This document shows positions 26,452-34,455 of a DNA stretch of 64,000 nt, in pieces. A program made the position numbers and the translations under genes. Numbering within the stretch: the stretch's first letter is position 1; the number at the start of each line of letters is the position of its first letter. The DNA lies in the NCBI GenBank assembly GCA_002426195.1, contig DIOT01000056.1, forward strand, positions 28,453-92,452, read 5' to 3'. The notes under the pieces were generated by a model. The model ran no database searches. It worked only from the letters and a program-made list of their open reading frames with translations, and was not told the origin of the DNA. Source of the stretch: Bacteroidales bacterium UBA5507 (GTDB lineage Bacteria; Bacteroidota; Bacteroidia; Bacteroidales; Lentimicrobiaceae).

Positions 26452-26930
26452 GAAGTATTGGGGTAAAGAACACTACGTTTGGTGTCAATTCTCAGCTGAT
26501 GAGTTCGCATATCCCCTGGGTTCAGCTTAAGTGCTGCATCAAAATCAGCTAAAGCTCCAATGAAATCTCCTGCCTCAAATTTTGTTTCACCTCTGCTTCT
26601 CCATGATTCAACTTTACGAGGCATGAGCTTTATTATCTCATTATGGTCGGTAAGCATCCCACTATAGTTTTTTAATGTATGGTTAACCATTATTCGACAT
26701 TGGTATCCATCTACGCATGTTGGCAAATACTCGGTAATTTTAGTAAAGTCATCAAGGGCTTCTTTGTAATTACCAAGAAAGTATTGTAAGTGTCCTCTCT
26801 GCCAGTAAAGGTCAACATCATTTGGCCATAACCCAATAGCCTCGGTATAAATATCGATTGCTTCAGTGAGGTTAAGTGTGATGAAATTTTGTTCGGCTCG
26901 TTGCCTGTATTCTTCGTATAATGACTCCAT
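26430..26930 (-). CDS. TPR-repeat protein
   Basis: Soluble protein (166 aa) built of tetratricopeptide repeats. The repeats are seen at about residues 6-39 (YRQRAEQNFI...GLWPND), 40-73 (DLYWQRGHLQYFLGNYKEALDDF), and 108-141 (ESWRSRGETKFEAGDFIGALADFD), with a less regular unit in between. Such proteins act as protein-binding scaffolds. There is no signal peptide. It converges on the sensor kinase at 25189 and overlaps its 3' end by 22 bp. A role with the kinase cannot be inferred from the tail-to-tail orientation. Confidence 0.85.
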   Translation of the reverse strand: MESLYEEYRQRAEQNFITLNLTEAIDIYTEAIGLWPNDVDLYWQRGHLQYFLGNYKEALDDFTKITEYLPTCVDGYQCRIMVNHTLKNYSGMLTDHNEIIKLMPRKVESWRSRGETKFEAGDFIGALADFDAALKLNPGDMRTHQLRIDTKRSVLYPNTSYIATAS

Positions 26931-27130
26931 TATTTGTATCTTGACCGAATTGCTCCGGTGGTTAACTGCGTATTAGACGTTAGTTGGTTTAATAGGTTGC
27001 ATTAAGTTGCTAGCTTGTATTTGACTTAATATTGCATATTAACGAATGTTTGTGATATTAATTTTAGAGATCCTTAAACAAATTGTAATTTGCAGGGTTA
27101 TTGCTGTCAATTAACTAAAGAAATCAAATC

Positions 27131-27547
27131 ATGAAATTTTCGAGAAATGCAAAAGCTGCCTGGCAAGGTGCCGGACAAACAGGAACAGGTTCATTAACAA
27201 CTCAAAGTGGAGTTTTGGAGAATACTCCTTATTCTTTCAGCCGCAGATTTGGTGAAGAGAAGGGTACAAATCCTGAGGAATTAATAGGTGCTGCTCATGC
27301 TGGTTGTTTTACAATGAAGTTAGCATTTGTACTGGGAGATGCGGGCTATACAGCCGATTCACTCGAAACATCAGCAAAGGTTACCTTTGAAGATGACAGA
27401 ATATCACACATCCTGCTTGATTTAACTGCCAAAATCCAGGGAATTGATGAAGCCAAATTCCTCGAACTGGCAAATGTTGCCAAAGAAACTTGTCCTATCT
27501 CATTGACAATTAACTCCACAATTGAGCTAAAGGCCAGACTTGCATAA
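27131..27547 (+). CDS. OsmC-family thiol peroxidase
   Basis: The protein (138 aa) belongs to the OsmC/Ohr group, which reduces organic hydroperoxides using a Cys pair. Cys59 lies in HAGCFTMKLAF and Cys121 in KETCPISLTI, at the expected spacing. The N-terminal basic strand and NPEELIGAAHAG (about 48-58) are typical of the OsmC (not OhrA) branch, as is the full length near 140 aa. It stands alone, with a 200-bp upstream region and an intrinsic terminator at 27570-27606. Stress induction is expected from the family but no operator was seen. Confidence 0.92.
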   Translation: MKFSRNAKAAWQGAGQTGTGSLTTQSGVLENTPYSFSRRFGEEKGTNPEELIGAAHAGCFTMKLAFVLGDAGYTADSLETSAKVTFEDDRISHILLDLTAKIQGIDEAKFLELANVAKETCPISLTINSTIELKARLA

Positions 27548-27569
27548 AGTTAAAGATTTTTTTTGCCGT

Positions 27570-27606
27570 AACCGCTTTAACCTTTTATGGTTTTAGCGGT
27601 TTTTTT
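27570..27606 (+). terminator. Intrinsic terminator after osmC-like gene
   Basis: Arms at 27570-27582 and 27589-27601 form 11 of 13 pairs (two internal T-T mismatches) around a TTTTAT loop, followed by a run of T. The T run merges into the -7 promoter element of the next gene (27606-27613). Confidence 0.9.
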
Positions 27607-27613
27607 ATCTTTG
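27606..27613 (+). promoter_or_regulatory. -7 element of the hybrid kinase gene at 27642
   Basis: TATCTTTG matches TAnnTTTG. It shares bases with the T-tract of the upstream terminator, so terminator and promoter are fused. The expected start lies near 27619, about 23 nt before the ATG. A -33 element is not clear. Confidence 0.5.
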
Positions 27614-27641
27614 ACTTCTTGTTACTCACTATAATATTCAA

Positions 27642-29540
27642 ATGCAGCATCGTGAAGACAGTTCAGTCAATAACCAGGCAGATATAAACAATCTTCTGTT
27701 TAAGAATAATCCGCAGCCAATGTTTTTCTACAATATAGATACTTTGCGGATAACTGATGCTAATGAGGCTGCTTTGGATCTTTACAATTACTCATATGAA
27801 GAATTTGTAAATCTTAGTGTTCTCGACATTCGCCCTGAAGAAGACAGGGAGAGATTTCTTAATCACATAAAATCACCTATCAAAAGAACCAATGCTGGAA
27901 TTTGGAGGCATTGCCGAAAAAAAGGTGAAATTATTTTTGTTAAGATTATTTCTCATATTTTTCAATATAGAGGCGAAACATGGAAGCACGTTATGGTCAC
28001 CGACATTACTGAGATGAAAAAGACTCAGGATGCTCTTATAGCAAGTGAAGAAAAGTTTAGGAGCCTGTTCCATAATCATTCAGCTATTAAAATTCTACTT
28101 AGTAATAATGGTAAGATCGTTGATATTAATGAAGCAGGTGTAAAGTTCTATGGATGGCCCCGGGAAGACCTTCTTAAGATGAATATTAGTTATCTGAATG
28201 TACTGCCGCCAGAGGAGCTTGAAATACAGTTGGATAATGTCAGGGAATCGAAGAGCCATCATTTCTTTTTCAAGCATCGTCGGAAGAATGCCCCAATCAC
28301 TGATGTAGAAGTGTTTTCAAGTACAATAACAATTGGGGGAGATTTATTTTTTCATTCAATTGTGATTGATATATCAGATAAAGCTAAAGCAGAAAGGGAA
28401 TTGCTGGAAGCAAAGCGAAAAGCTGAAGAAAGTGACAGATTGAAGACTGCATTTCTTGCTAATATGAGTCACGAAATACGTACCCCAATGAATGGTATTC
28501 TTGGATTTATGGATCTATTACAGAGTCCTGATCTAACAGGTGATGAGCGAGATGAGTACATTGAATTCGTAAGAATTAGTGGTCAGAGACTGATGGACAC
28601 TATAAATGATATTATCGATATAAGCCGCATAGAATCGGGTGCAAGTATTGTTAATGAAACTACTGTTGACATTAACAATGTGTTAATCAGTCAATTAAAT
28701 TTGTTTAAACCAGAAGCCGATAAGAAAGGCCTGGGCTTAATTATAGAGTCCCTTCTACCATATGATAGGAGATTTGTGAAGACCGATGGAAATAAATTGG
28801 AAGCTATATTATCTAATCTGATTAAAAATGCTCTGAAATTTACTACTACCGGTGATGTTACATTTGGCGTTCAGTTGCAAGGACGTTATATGTTTTTTAG
28901 AGTAATTGATACCGGAAAGGGAATTCCTGCTCATTCAATCGATAGTGTTTTCGATCGTTTTGTTCAGGCTGATTACGACCATTCACGAAATCATGAGGGA
29001 TCGGGATTAGGGCTTTCCATAAGCAAAGCTTACGTTGAAATGCTTGGGGGCCAAATATCCGTAGAATCCAAGCTCGGGAAAGGCTCAACCTTTAGTTTCA
29101 CAGTTCCTTATACTATTGACAGAATAGCCAAAAACACAATCGGTTCAAACAATAATATCAATTTGGGAATTCCTTCTATGAAAATCTTAGTTGCTGAAGA
29201 TGATGATATTAATTATCAGTTTATGTGGTTCAGCCTTCAGAGCCTCAATATTGAGATAGTAAGGGCTTTAGATGGTTTAGAAGCGGTAAACATGGTCACA
29301 AATAATAGTGAGATTTCACTAATATTCATGGACATAAAAATGCCAAATATGGATGGATATGAAGCAACCAGAAAGATTAAGGAAATACAGCCAGGGATTC
29401 CTGTAATAGCTTTAACTGCCTACGCCTTGTCAGATGATAGAGAGAAATCGCTGGAAGCAGGTTGTGATGACTATCTCTCTAAGCCTGTTAAGAAAGAGAA
29501 GTTAATGGAGATGATTCAGAAATATTCCAATGACGAATAG
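27642..29540 (+). CDS. Hybrid sensor histidine kinase (PAS-PAS-HisKA-HATPase-REC)
   Basis: Soluble hybrid kinase (632 aa) with no membrane segment. Two PAS domains are at about residues 15-128 (starting LLFKNNPQPMFFYNIDT) and 132-250 (FRSLFHNHSAIKILL). After a short coiled coil comes HisKA with FLANMSHEIRTPMNG (His277), then HATPase with LSNLIKNALKFT, DTGKGIPAHS and GSGLGLSISKAY. The C-terminal receiver (about 507-630) has the acidic pair in LVAEDDDI, the phospho-acceptor Asp564 in FMDIKMPNMDG, and the Lys in DDYLSKPVKKE. It resembles the kinases at 25189 and 31439, and the shared sequence around the H box suggests local duplication. The partner for phosphotransfer is not apparent nearby. Confidence 0.94.
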   Translation: MQHREDSSVNNQADINNLLFKNNPQPMFFYNIDTLRITDANEAALDLYNYSYEEFVNLSVLDIRPEEDRERFLNHIKSPIKRTNAGIWRHCRKKGEIIFVKIISHIFQYRGETWKHVMVTDITEMKKTQDALIASEEKFRSLFHNHSAIKILLSNNGKIVDINEAGVKFYGWPREDLLKMNISYLNVLPPEELEIQLDNVRESKSHHFFFKHRRKNAPITDVEVFSSTITIGGDLFFHSIVIDISDKAKAERELLEAKRKAEESDRLKTAFLANMSHEIRTPMNGILGFMDLLQSPDLTGDERDEYIEFVRISGQRLMDTINDIIDISRIESGASIVNETTVDINNVLISQLNLFKPEADKKGLGLIIESLLPYDRRFVKTDGNKLEAILSNLIKNALKFTTTGDVTFGVQLQGRYMFFRVIDTGKGIPAHSIDSVFDRFVQADYDHSRNHEGSGLGLSISKAYVEMLGGQISVESKLGKGSTFSFTVPYTIDRIAKNTIGSNNNINLGIPSMKILVAEDDDINYQFMWFSLQSLNIEIVRALDGLEAVNMVTNNSEISLIFMDIKMPNMDGYEATRKIKEIQPGIPVIALTAYALSDDREKSLEAGCDDYLSKPVKKEKLMEMIQKYSNDE

Positions 29541-29551
29541 ATTGAGTAATA

Positions 29552-29971
29552 CTAGCTTAGTTCAGTTTGACGACACAGAGCTGCAGCTTTATGATCCTCA
29601 ATTAATGAAATGTAAGAGGTGTCACCTGAAACCTTGCACGATTTCATCTCATCGACTATTCGGTCAATGATTTCATAGAATGCAACCTTGAGCTTTTTAA
29701 CTGTAAGTGAACTTCTTACTTCATCAATTACAAATAACGTACGATCGAGTAATTCGATGCAAAATTCGTCATATGTGTACTTGTAATCAACTCCAAGTTT
29801 TTGCAGATCATTGTTGAATTTTTCCACAAAACGTTTATTATATGCATAGTCTTCAACGAAGCTTTTCATTAAAAAGTCGTTAACCAGTTTGTGATAGTCT
29901 ACCATAAATGCCTTGTCGTTGTTAAGTTTTCGTATTTTTTGATTAAATGCACCAGTTGTGTGCATATTCAT
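29552..29971 (-). CDS. Hypothetical protein (139 aa)
   Basis: The frame could begin at a TTG at 29980, but the ATG at 29971 (or the next at 29965) is preferred. The protein is helical and charged, with DYHKLVNDFLMKSF and the later VVDYK-like stretch LGVDYKYTYDEF, then a Leu/Val-rich helix (TLFVIDEVRSSL) and a C-terminal end containing LIEDHKAAALC. There is no signal peptide and no known motif that I recognise. It is tail-to-tail with the hybrid kinase (11 bp apart), so it is a stand-alone unit; its function is unknown. Confidence 0.7.
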   Translation of the reverse strand: MNMHTTGAFNQKIRKLNNDKAFMVDYHKLVNDFLMKSFVEDYAYNKRFVEKFNNDLQKLGVDYKYTYDEFCIELLDRTLFVIDEVRSSLTVKKLKVAFYEIIDRIVDEMKSCKVSGDTSYISLIEDHKAAALCRQTELS

Positions 29972-30129
29972 ATCAAGCAAAAACCATGCTATGAGAATTT
30001 AATTACAGGAAAGTGCCGTCACATCAGGGAAAGAATAAAAATTCAATCATCAAATGCCTATTTTCAAAGAAAATTGTTTAAAACTATATAAGAACGAGGA
30101 CTACTAAAAATTGCCTCTAATTCACTGCT

Positions 30130-30456
30130 ATGAACAGAAGAAAACAGACAATGAAAAATTCATCCCCGTTAATTCCACTTGCAACCATCAATCTGGATGA
30201 ACTCCTTCGGGAAAACAATCCCCTGACTATTATTCAGAGAGGTAATAGGATGTTCATAGCTGGAAATATTCTTGAACAGCTTAATAGAAAAGGTTGGAAC
30301 CTGCATCAATTTGCTCTGAGGGTTGGGAAAGACCTGAATGAGACCAGAAAATTACTTAACGGTGAACTAAATTTCACAATAGATACACTTGCCGAAATTG
30401 CCCTTGTGCTCGAAATGAGTGTTTCTGACTTAGTACAGGTAAGGCATTCTTTATAA
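30130..30456 (+). CDS. XRE-type helix-turn-helix regulator
   Basis: Small DNA-binding protein (108 aa). The HTH occupies about residues 43-102: ILEQLNRKGWNLHQFALRVG gives helices 1-2, LNETRKLLNGELNFTIDTL helices 3-4, then LAEIALVLEMSVSDLV helix 5. This layout matches XRE/HigA-type antitoxins and simple repressors, but no toxin ORF is next to it. The first 40 residues are not conserved-looking; a second ATG at 30151 may be the true start. A perfect palindrome (30459-30480) begins 3 nt after its stop and overlaps the -7 element of coaW, so it is the obvious candidate regulator of that site (inference). Confidence 0.82.
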   Translation: MNRRKQTMKNSSPLIPLATINLDELLRENNPLTIIQRGNRMFIAGNILEQLNRKGWNLHQFALRVGKDLNETRKLLNGELNFTIDTLAEIALVLEMSVSDLVQVRHSL

Positions 30457-30461
30457 CTTTG
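30454..30461 (+). promoter_or_regulatory. -7 element of coaW
   Basis: TAACTTTG matches TAnnTTTG exactly and overlaps the TAA stop of the HTH gene (30454-30456). The expected transcript start (near 30467) falls inside the palindrome at 30459-30480. The -33 element is not clear. Confidence 0.5.
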
Positions 30462-30480
30462 TAAAGTATACACTTTACAA
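30459..30480. promoter_or_regulatory. Perfect palindrome over the coaW promoter (candidate operator)
   Basis: Arms TTGTAAAGT (30459-30467) and ACTTTACAA (30472-30480) are perfect complements around ATAC. The site covers the end of the -7 element and the expected transcription start, and stops 3 nt before the coaW ATG. It could be a repressor operator (HTH gene just upstream) or, as RNA, a 9-bp hairpin touching the ribosome-binding region. Confidence 0.6.
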
Positions 30481-30483
30481 GAT

Positions 30484-31326
30484 ATGGGAAAAATCCTGGG
30501 AATCGACATTGGAGGAAGTACTACCAAAATAGTAGGACTTGATAATAACACCATAATTAGTCCGATGCTTGTTAAGGCCAACGATCCTGTGGCATCAGTC
30601 TATGGCGCATTCGGCAAATTCCTTAATGCTAATAACTTAAAGCTCGGGGATATTGAGCGGATTATGATTACAGGTGTAGGTTCATCATTCATTAAAGCAC
30701 CATTACACGGAATTGCAACCGGAAAAGTTGATGAGTTTATGGCAATTGGTCGTGGAGGATTATTTCTGAGTACTCTTGATAACGCCATAATTGTAAGTAT
30801 GGGTACTGGTACTGCTTTTATCAAAGCTGATCTAAAAGGGGTGCGCCATCTTGGTGGCAGTGGAGTAGGAGGTGGTACTCTCCTGGGATTGTCAAATCGC
30901 ATGTTGAATGTAAGAGATTTTAATGACTTAATTGAAATGGCTGCTGGTGGTAGCTTATCACATATCGACCTTACTATTGGTGATATTACAACCGATACAG
31001 TAGTAGGTTTGCCTCCTGATTCTACAGCTTCAAATTTTGGTAACCTGAGTGATCTTGCATCCCGCGATGATGTAGCTCTGGGTATAATTAATCTCGTGTT
31101 TCAGACAATCGGAATGATCTCAGTATTTTCATCGAGAATAGATGGAACAAGCGATGTTGTTCTTACAGGTAATCTCACAAACGTTCCTCAGGCAGCTGAT
31201 ATTTTTCGCAGATTAGGACTGTTGTTCAATATCAGATTTATAATACCGGGGAGTGCGGAATTCGCTACAGCAGTCGGTGCTGCTATTGCATTCTCAGAGG
31301 GATGCAAATATAATGAACTTACTTAG
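30484..31326 (+). CDS. coaW: Type II pantothenate kinase
   Basis: ATP-dependent enzyme (280 aa) that phosphorylates pantothenate in the first step of coenzyme A synthesis. It has the ASKHA fold of the eukaryotic/staphylococcal PanK-II type: GIDIGGSTTKIV (phosphate-1, residues 5-16), MITGVGSSF, VSMGTGTAFI (phosphate-2), and HLGGSGVGGGTLLGLS (about 122-137), with a final adenosine block VVLTGNLTNVP. The closest known layout is S. aureus CoaW and human PANK, which are less CoA-inhibited or acyl-CoA-regulated. The start codon is preceded by the palindrome at 30459-30480 and the HTH gene 27 nt away. Confidence 0.93.
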   Translation: MGKILGIDIGGSTTKIVGLDNNTIISPMLVKANDPVASVYGAFGKFLNANNLKLGDIERIMITGVGSSFIKAPLHGIATGKVDEFMAIGRGGLFLSTLDNAIIVSMGTGTAFIKADLKGVRHLGGSGVGGGTLLGLSNRMLNVRDFNDLIEMAAGGSLSHIDLTIGDITTDTVVGLPPDSTASNFGNLSDLASRDDVALGIINLVFQTIGMISVFSSRIDGTSDVVLTGNLTNVPQAADIFRRLGLLFNIRFIIPGSAEFATAVGAAIAFSEGCKYNELT

Positions 31327-31390
31327 TTTTACGTAAGTGTTTTATTGGAGAAAAAATAATATATAAGGATTGTTGGTTTGCAATTTTTAT

Positions 31391-31398
31391 TACTTTTG
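31391..31398 (+). promoter_or_regulatory. -7 element of the kinase gene at 31439
   Basis: TACTTTTG matches TAnnTTTG exactly. ATTG at 31369-31372 lies 18 bp upstream as a possible -33 element. The transcript would start near 31404, 35 nt before the ATG. Confidence 0.5.
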
Positions 31399-31438
31399 GT
31401 TGCGAAGTTAACTCCTGGCGGACTGAAAAATAATTTAA

Positions 31439-33268
31439 ATGAGACTCGGGCTTAAACAACAATTTATCTTTGGGGCTACTACAGTATTTGTCATTTTAGT
31501 TTCATTACCCATTTTAGTTTTTCTGTATTTCAGCAATAATCTACACGAAAATTATACAATCTGGCCTCCCATACTATATTCTGTCATAGCACTTATTTAT
31601 GTGGGCAGGCAAGGCATCAGATTATTTAACAAATTGCTCAATACCGATACCAACCTAAGATTATCATTAATAGAGTTGCAAGCGAGGTTTGAGGATTACC
31701 GGCATCTCATTAATGGAATGAATGAGATGATATTTGTACTTAATATGGATGGTGGACTTATTGATGTAAATGATTCTGTAAAGTATGCCCTTAAGTATGA
31801 TTTGGGAGAACTAAAACAGATTGGTATAGGTAGATTTACAGATAATTTGACAGAAGCCGGATTGAAGGCTTTTTTATCAGACCTTCCCGAAAACGAATTA
31901 AGAATTATTGAATCAGTATTTATCGCTAAAGATGGATATGAAATACCGGTAGAGTTATTCATTAATGTTGTGATATTTAAGGGTAGACAATCAGGTCTCA
32001 TCATTGCACGTGATATTACAACACGAAAAGAATTACAGAAAAAGCAAAGACAACAGGAAGCTCTTCAGAAGGAGCTATACGACAGTCTTTTGGTTGCCAA
32101 AGAGAAGGCTGAAGAAAGTGACCGCTTAAAAATGTCTTTTCTCGCTAACATGAGTCATGAAATAAGAACTCCAATGAATGGCATTCTGGGATTTATGGAA
32201 TTACTTAAAGACTCGTCTCTGGAAGAGGAATGCCGGCAAGAGTATATTCAACTAGTAAATATAAGCGGCCAGCGTCTGCTTAATACAATCAACGATATTA
32301 TCGAAATCTCGAAAATTGAAAGTGGTGAAAGGGATCTGAAGCTTGAAAAGATAAACCTAGAGGATGTAATGAACTACATGAATACATTCTTCAGGCAGGA
32401 AGCTGATTCACGAAATTTGCAGTTTATATTGAATCAGAAAGTTATTGGAGATGCTGCTGTGGTTGTAACTGATAAGTTTAAGTTAGATGGCATCCTTACA
32501 AACTTAATTAAGAACGCAATTAAGTTTACAAAAGAAGGTAGTGTTGAATTTGGCAATTATGTTGAAGATGGAATGTTGCATTTTTTTGTAAAAGATACAG
32601 GTAGGGGAATCGCACCCGACAAATTGAATACTATCTTTGAACGATTTGTGCAGGCAGAGGAACATCTTGCTCGTAATTATGAGGGCTCAGGTCTCGGGTT
32701 AGCAATTGCGAAAGCCTATGTTGAAACTCTTGGAGGCTATATATCTGTTGAATCAGAGCCCTATAAAGGTAGTACTTTTAAATTTTGCATCCCATACACA
32801 CTTTCTATAAACGGTTATTCCAAAATTAAGAATAAGAATGAATCGGTAGTCATTGAAAAAACCAGATGCATAGACAGATCTTGTACAATAGTGATAGCTG
32901 AAGACGATGATATAAGCTTCAGGTATCTTGAGAAACTGCTTCATTCAAAGAACGTAAAATTACTCAGAGCCACTACCGGATTGGAAGCAGTGAAAATTCT
33001 AAGGGAAAATCCGCAAACCAGGTTAGTGTTTATGGATATTAAAATGCCTGACCTTGATGGTTTAGAGGCCACCAGACTAATCAGAAAATTCAATAGAAGT
33101 GTTCCAATAATTGCTCAAACAGCATATGCTTTACCTGGTGACAAAGAAATGTCGCAGGAAGCAGGTTGCACAGATTATATTAGTAAGCCTATAAATCGCC
33201 AGGAGCTTAATATTCTATTTGAAAAATACATTACTGCCCAAGAATTTGTTATTCAATCTGTTGACTAG
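31439..33268 (+). CDS. Membrane hybrid sensor histidine kinase (PAS-HisKA-HATPase-REC)
   Basis: Hybrid kinase (609 aa) with two N-terminal membrane segments (about residues 11-31 and 42-58) joined by a short loop, so it has almost no periplasmic sensor. A PAS domain (about 77-195) includes MNEMIFVLNMDGGLID. HisKA carries FLANMSHEIRTPMNG (His240), HATPase has LTNLIKNAIKFT, KDTGRGIAPD and GSGLGLAIAKAY, and the receiver (about 480-605) has IAEDDDISF, phospho-acceptor Asp533 in FMDIKMPDLDG, and CTDYISKPI. It is close in sequence to the kinases at 25189 and 27642. A hairpin at 33290-33330 follows the gene. Confidence 0.94.
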   Translation: MRLGLKQQFIFGATTVFVILVSLPILVFLYFSNNLHENYTIWPPILYSVIALIYVGRQGIRLFNKLLNTDTNLRLSLIELQARFEDYRHLINGMNEMIFVLNMDGGLIDVNDSVKYALKYDLGELKQIGIGRFTDNLTEAGLKAFLSDLPENELRIIESVFIAKDGYEIPVELFINVVIFKGRQSGLIIARDITTRKELQKKQRQQEALQKELYDSLLVAKEKAEESDRLKMSFLANMSHEIRTPMNGILGFMELLKDSSLEEECRQEYIQLVNISGQRLLNTINDIIEISKIESGERDLKLEKINLEDVMNYMNTFFRQEADSRNLQFILNQKVIGDAAVVVTDKFKLDGILTNLIKNAIKFTKEGSVEFGNYVEDGMLHFFVKDTGRGIAPDKLNTIFERFVQAEEHLARNYEGSGLGLAIAKAYVETLGGYISVESEPYKGSTFKFCIPYTLSINGYSKIKNKNESVVIEKTRCIDRSCTIVIAEDDDISFRYLEKLLHSKNVKLLRATTGLEAVKILRENPQTRLVFMDIKMPDLDGLEATRLIRKFNRSVPIIAQTAYALPGDKEMSQEAGCTDYISKPINRQELNILFEKYITAQEFVIQSVD

Positions 33269-33289
33269 GTTTTAGTTAGAACATTACCA

Positions 33290-33330
33290 TGCACTTGCGT
33301 GTTTTAAATTTGGTTTAAAACTCAAGTGCA
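33290..33330 (+). terminator. Hairpin between the kinase and the His-rich lipoprotein genes
   Basis: TGCACTTG/CAAGTGCA and GTTTTAAA/TTTAAAAC pair across an asymmetric internal bulge. No T-run follows, so terminator function is uncertain; it ends 5 bp before the next start codon and might act in the leader of that gene. Confidence 0.45.
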
Positions 33331-33335
33331 CTCCT

Positions 33336-34295
33336 ATGTACTCACACACAACTACAAAGATTATAACTGCTACTATTGTTTTATTTGCTCTGGTTTCATG
33401 TTCTCATGAAACCGATGACACCTCTGATTACACCGGTGATATATTGCTTACAACCCAGATTATTCATTGGGAAATTGGAGTGGATCATGGAGATGACCAC
33501 GGCGGACATGATTCTGACCCATATGTTCATACTGACATGTTTGTTTGTCACCATAATGAACTGAAGAAAGTTCATCACTGGAATAATATGGAATTTATTT
33601 ATAATGCAAATGGAAGATTGATTGCCACGGTTGAAGGTATGGATTCGGTGCATTATTTATATTCGAATGGAAGATTGTCGTCAATCCTTACTTCCACAGG
33701 TTATTATGATGGTGGAAAGTATATTGATACAACCAGGTTTTTTTATGAGGGTGAGGTACTTAAATATGCTACTTCAAGCCATGAAGGAATAATAGTTGAA
33801 ATGACTTTTGATTCTGATAATAACATACTTACTAAGTTCATACACCGCTTTGACACGTCTTCATTGAAATTCGACTCGTTATACTATGAGTGGAAGGATG
33901 GTAACCTAGTAAAGATCACTACAAAATCCGGTTATCCATTTGAAAATTATGTATATCAACGGGAGTTCCGATACGATGACAGACCTTCATACACGGTAGC
34001 AATAAATTATCCAAGAGAGTATCTTTTTGCTCAGGAGTTAACTCATTTCTACGGCAAATATCCTTTGTTCTATTATGATGAGCTATTATGGCGCTATAAT
34101 AACCGAAATAACCCAATTGAATTTGTAGAGAGATCAAACGATGCTACACGAATAATTGAGTATCATATTGAATACAATGAAGCAGGATACCCCAAACGTA
34201 TTCAATCCAAGAATTTCACTATGGTATTAGCATACAATGGAGAGGCTCCCGATGACCATGCATACAATGAAGATAATAATGGGCATGATCATTAA
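33336..34295 (+). CDS. His-rich lipoprotein (YD-repeat-like), unknown function
   Basis: Secreted lipoprotein (319 aa): signal peptide with lipobox ALVSC (Cys22). Just after the lipid anchor comes a cluster of His and Asp residues (H44, H51, H55, H58, H65, H72, H73, H80, H81 with acidic neighbours), and the extreme C-terminus reads NEDNNGHDH. These look like metal-binding tails. The middle is a series of Tyr-containing strands (FIYNANGRLIATV, YLYSNGRLSSIL, YEWKDGNLVKI) resembling the wound strands of DUF4595/YD-repeat proteins. It may bind zinc, copper or nickel at the outer face (inference). It is followed 160 bp later by a barrel protein gene on the same strand. Confidence 0.85.
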   Translation: MYSHTTTKIITATIVLFALVSCSHETDDTSDYTGDILLTTQIIHWEIGVDHGDDHGGHDSDPYVHTDMFVCHHNELKKVHHWNNMEFIYNANGRLIATVEGMDSVHYLYSNGRLSSILTSTGYYDGGKYIDTTRFFYEGEVLKYATSSHEGIIVEMTFDSDNNILTKFIHRFDTSSLKFDSLYYEWKDGNLVKITTKSGYPFENYVYQREFRYDDRPSYTVAINYPREYLFAQELTHFYGKYPLFYYDELLWRYNNRNNPIEFVERSNDATRIIEYHIEYNEAGYPKRIQSKNFTMVLAYNGEAPDDHAYNEDNNGHDH

Positions 34296-34455
34296 ATTTT
34301 GATTTAATCATTTCTATAATTCTCAGAATATGAAGTCTATATCAGCCTGCGAGAGTCAAATTTATACTCTGAACTAATTAGGAGCCATTTACATCGTAGT
34401 AATTCTACTGCATAATCTCTTTGTTAAATCTTATCCTGCAAAAACTAAACTTACT

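Noticed and set aside
33290..33330. Hairpin as a certain terminator
   Set aside because: No T-run follows, so it is listed with low confidence only.
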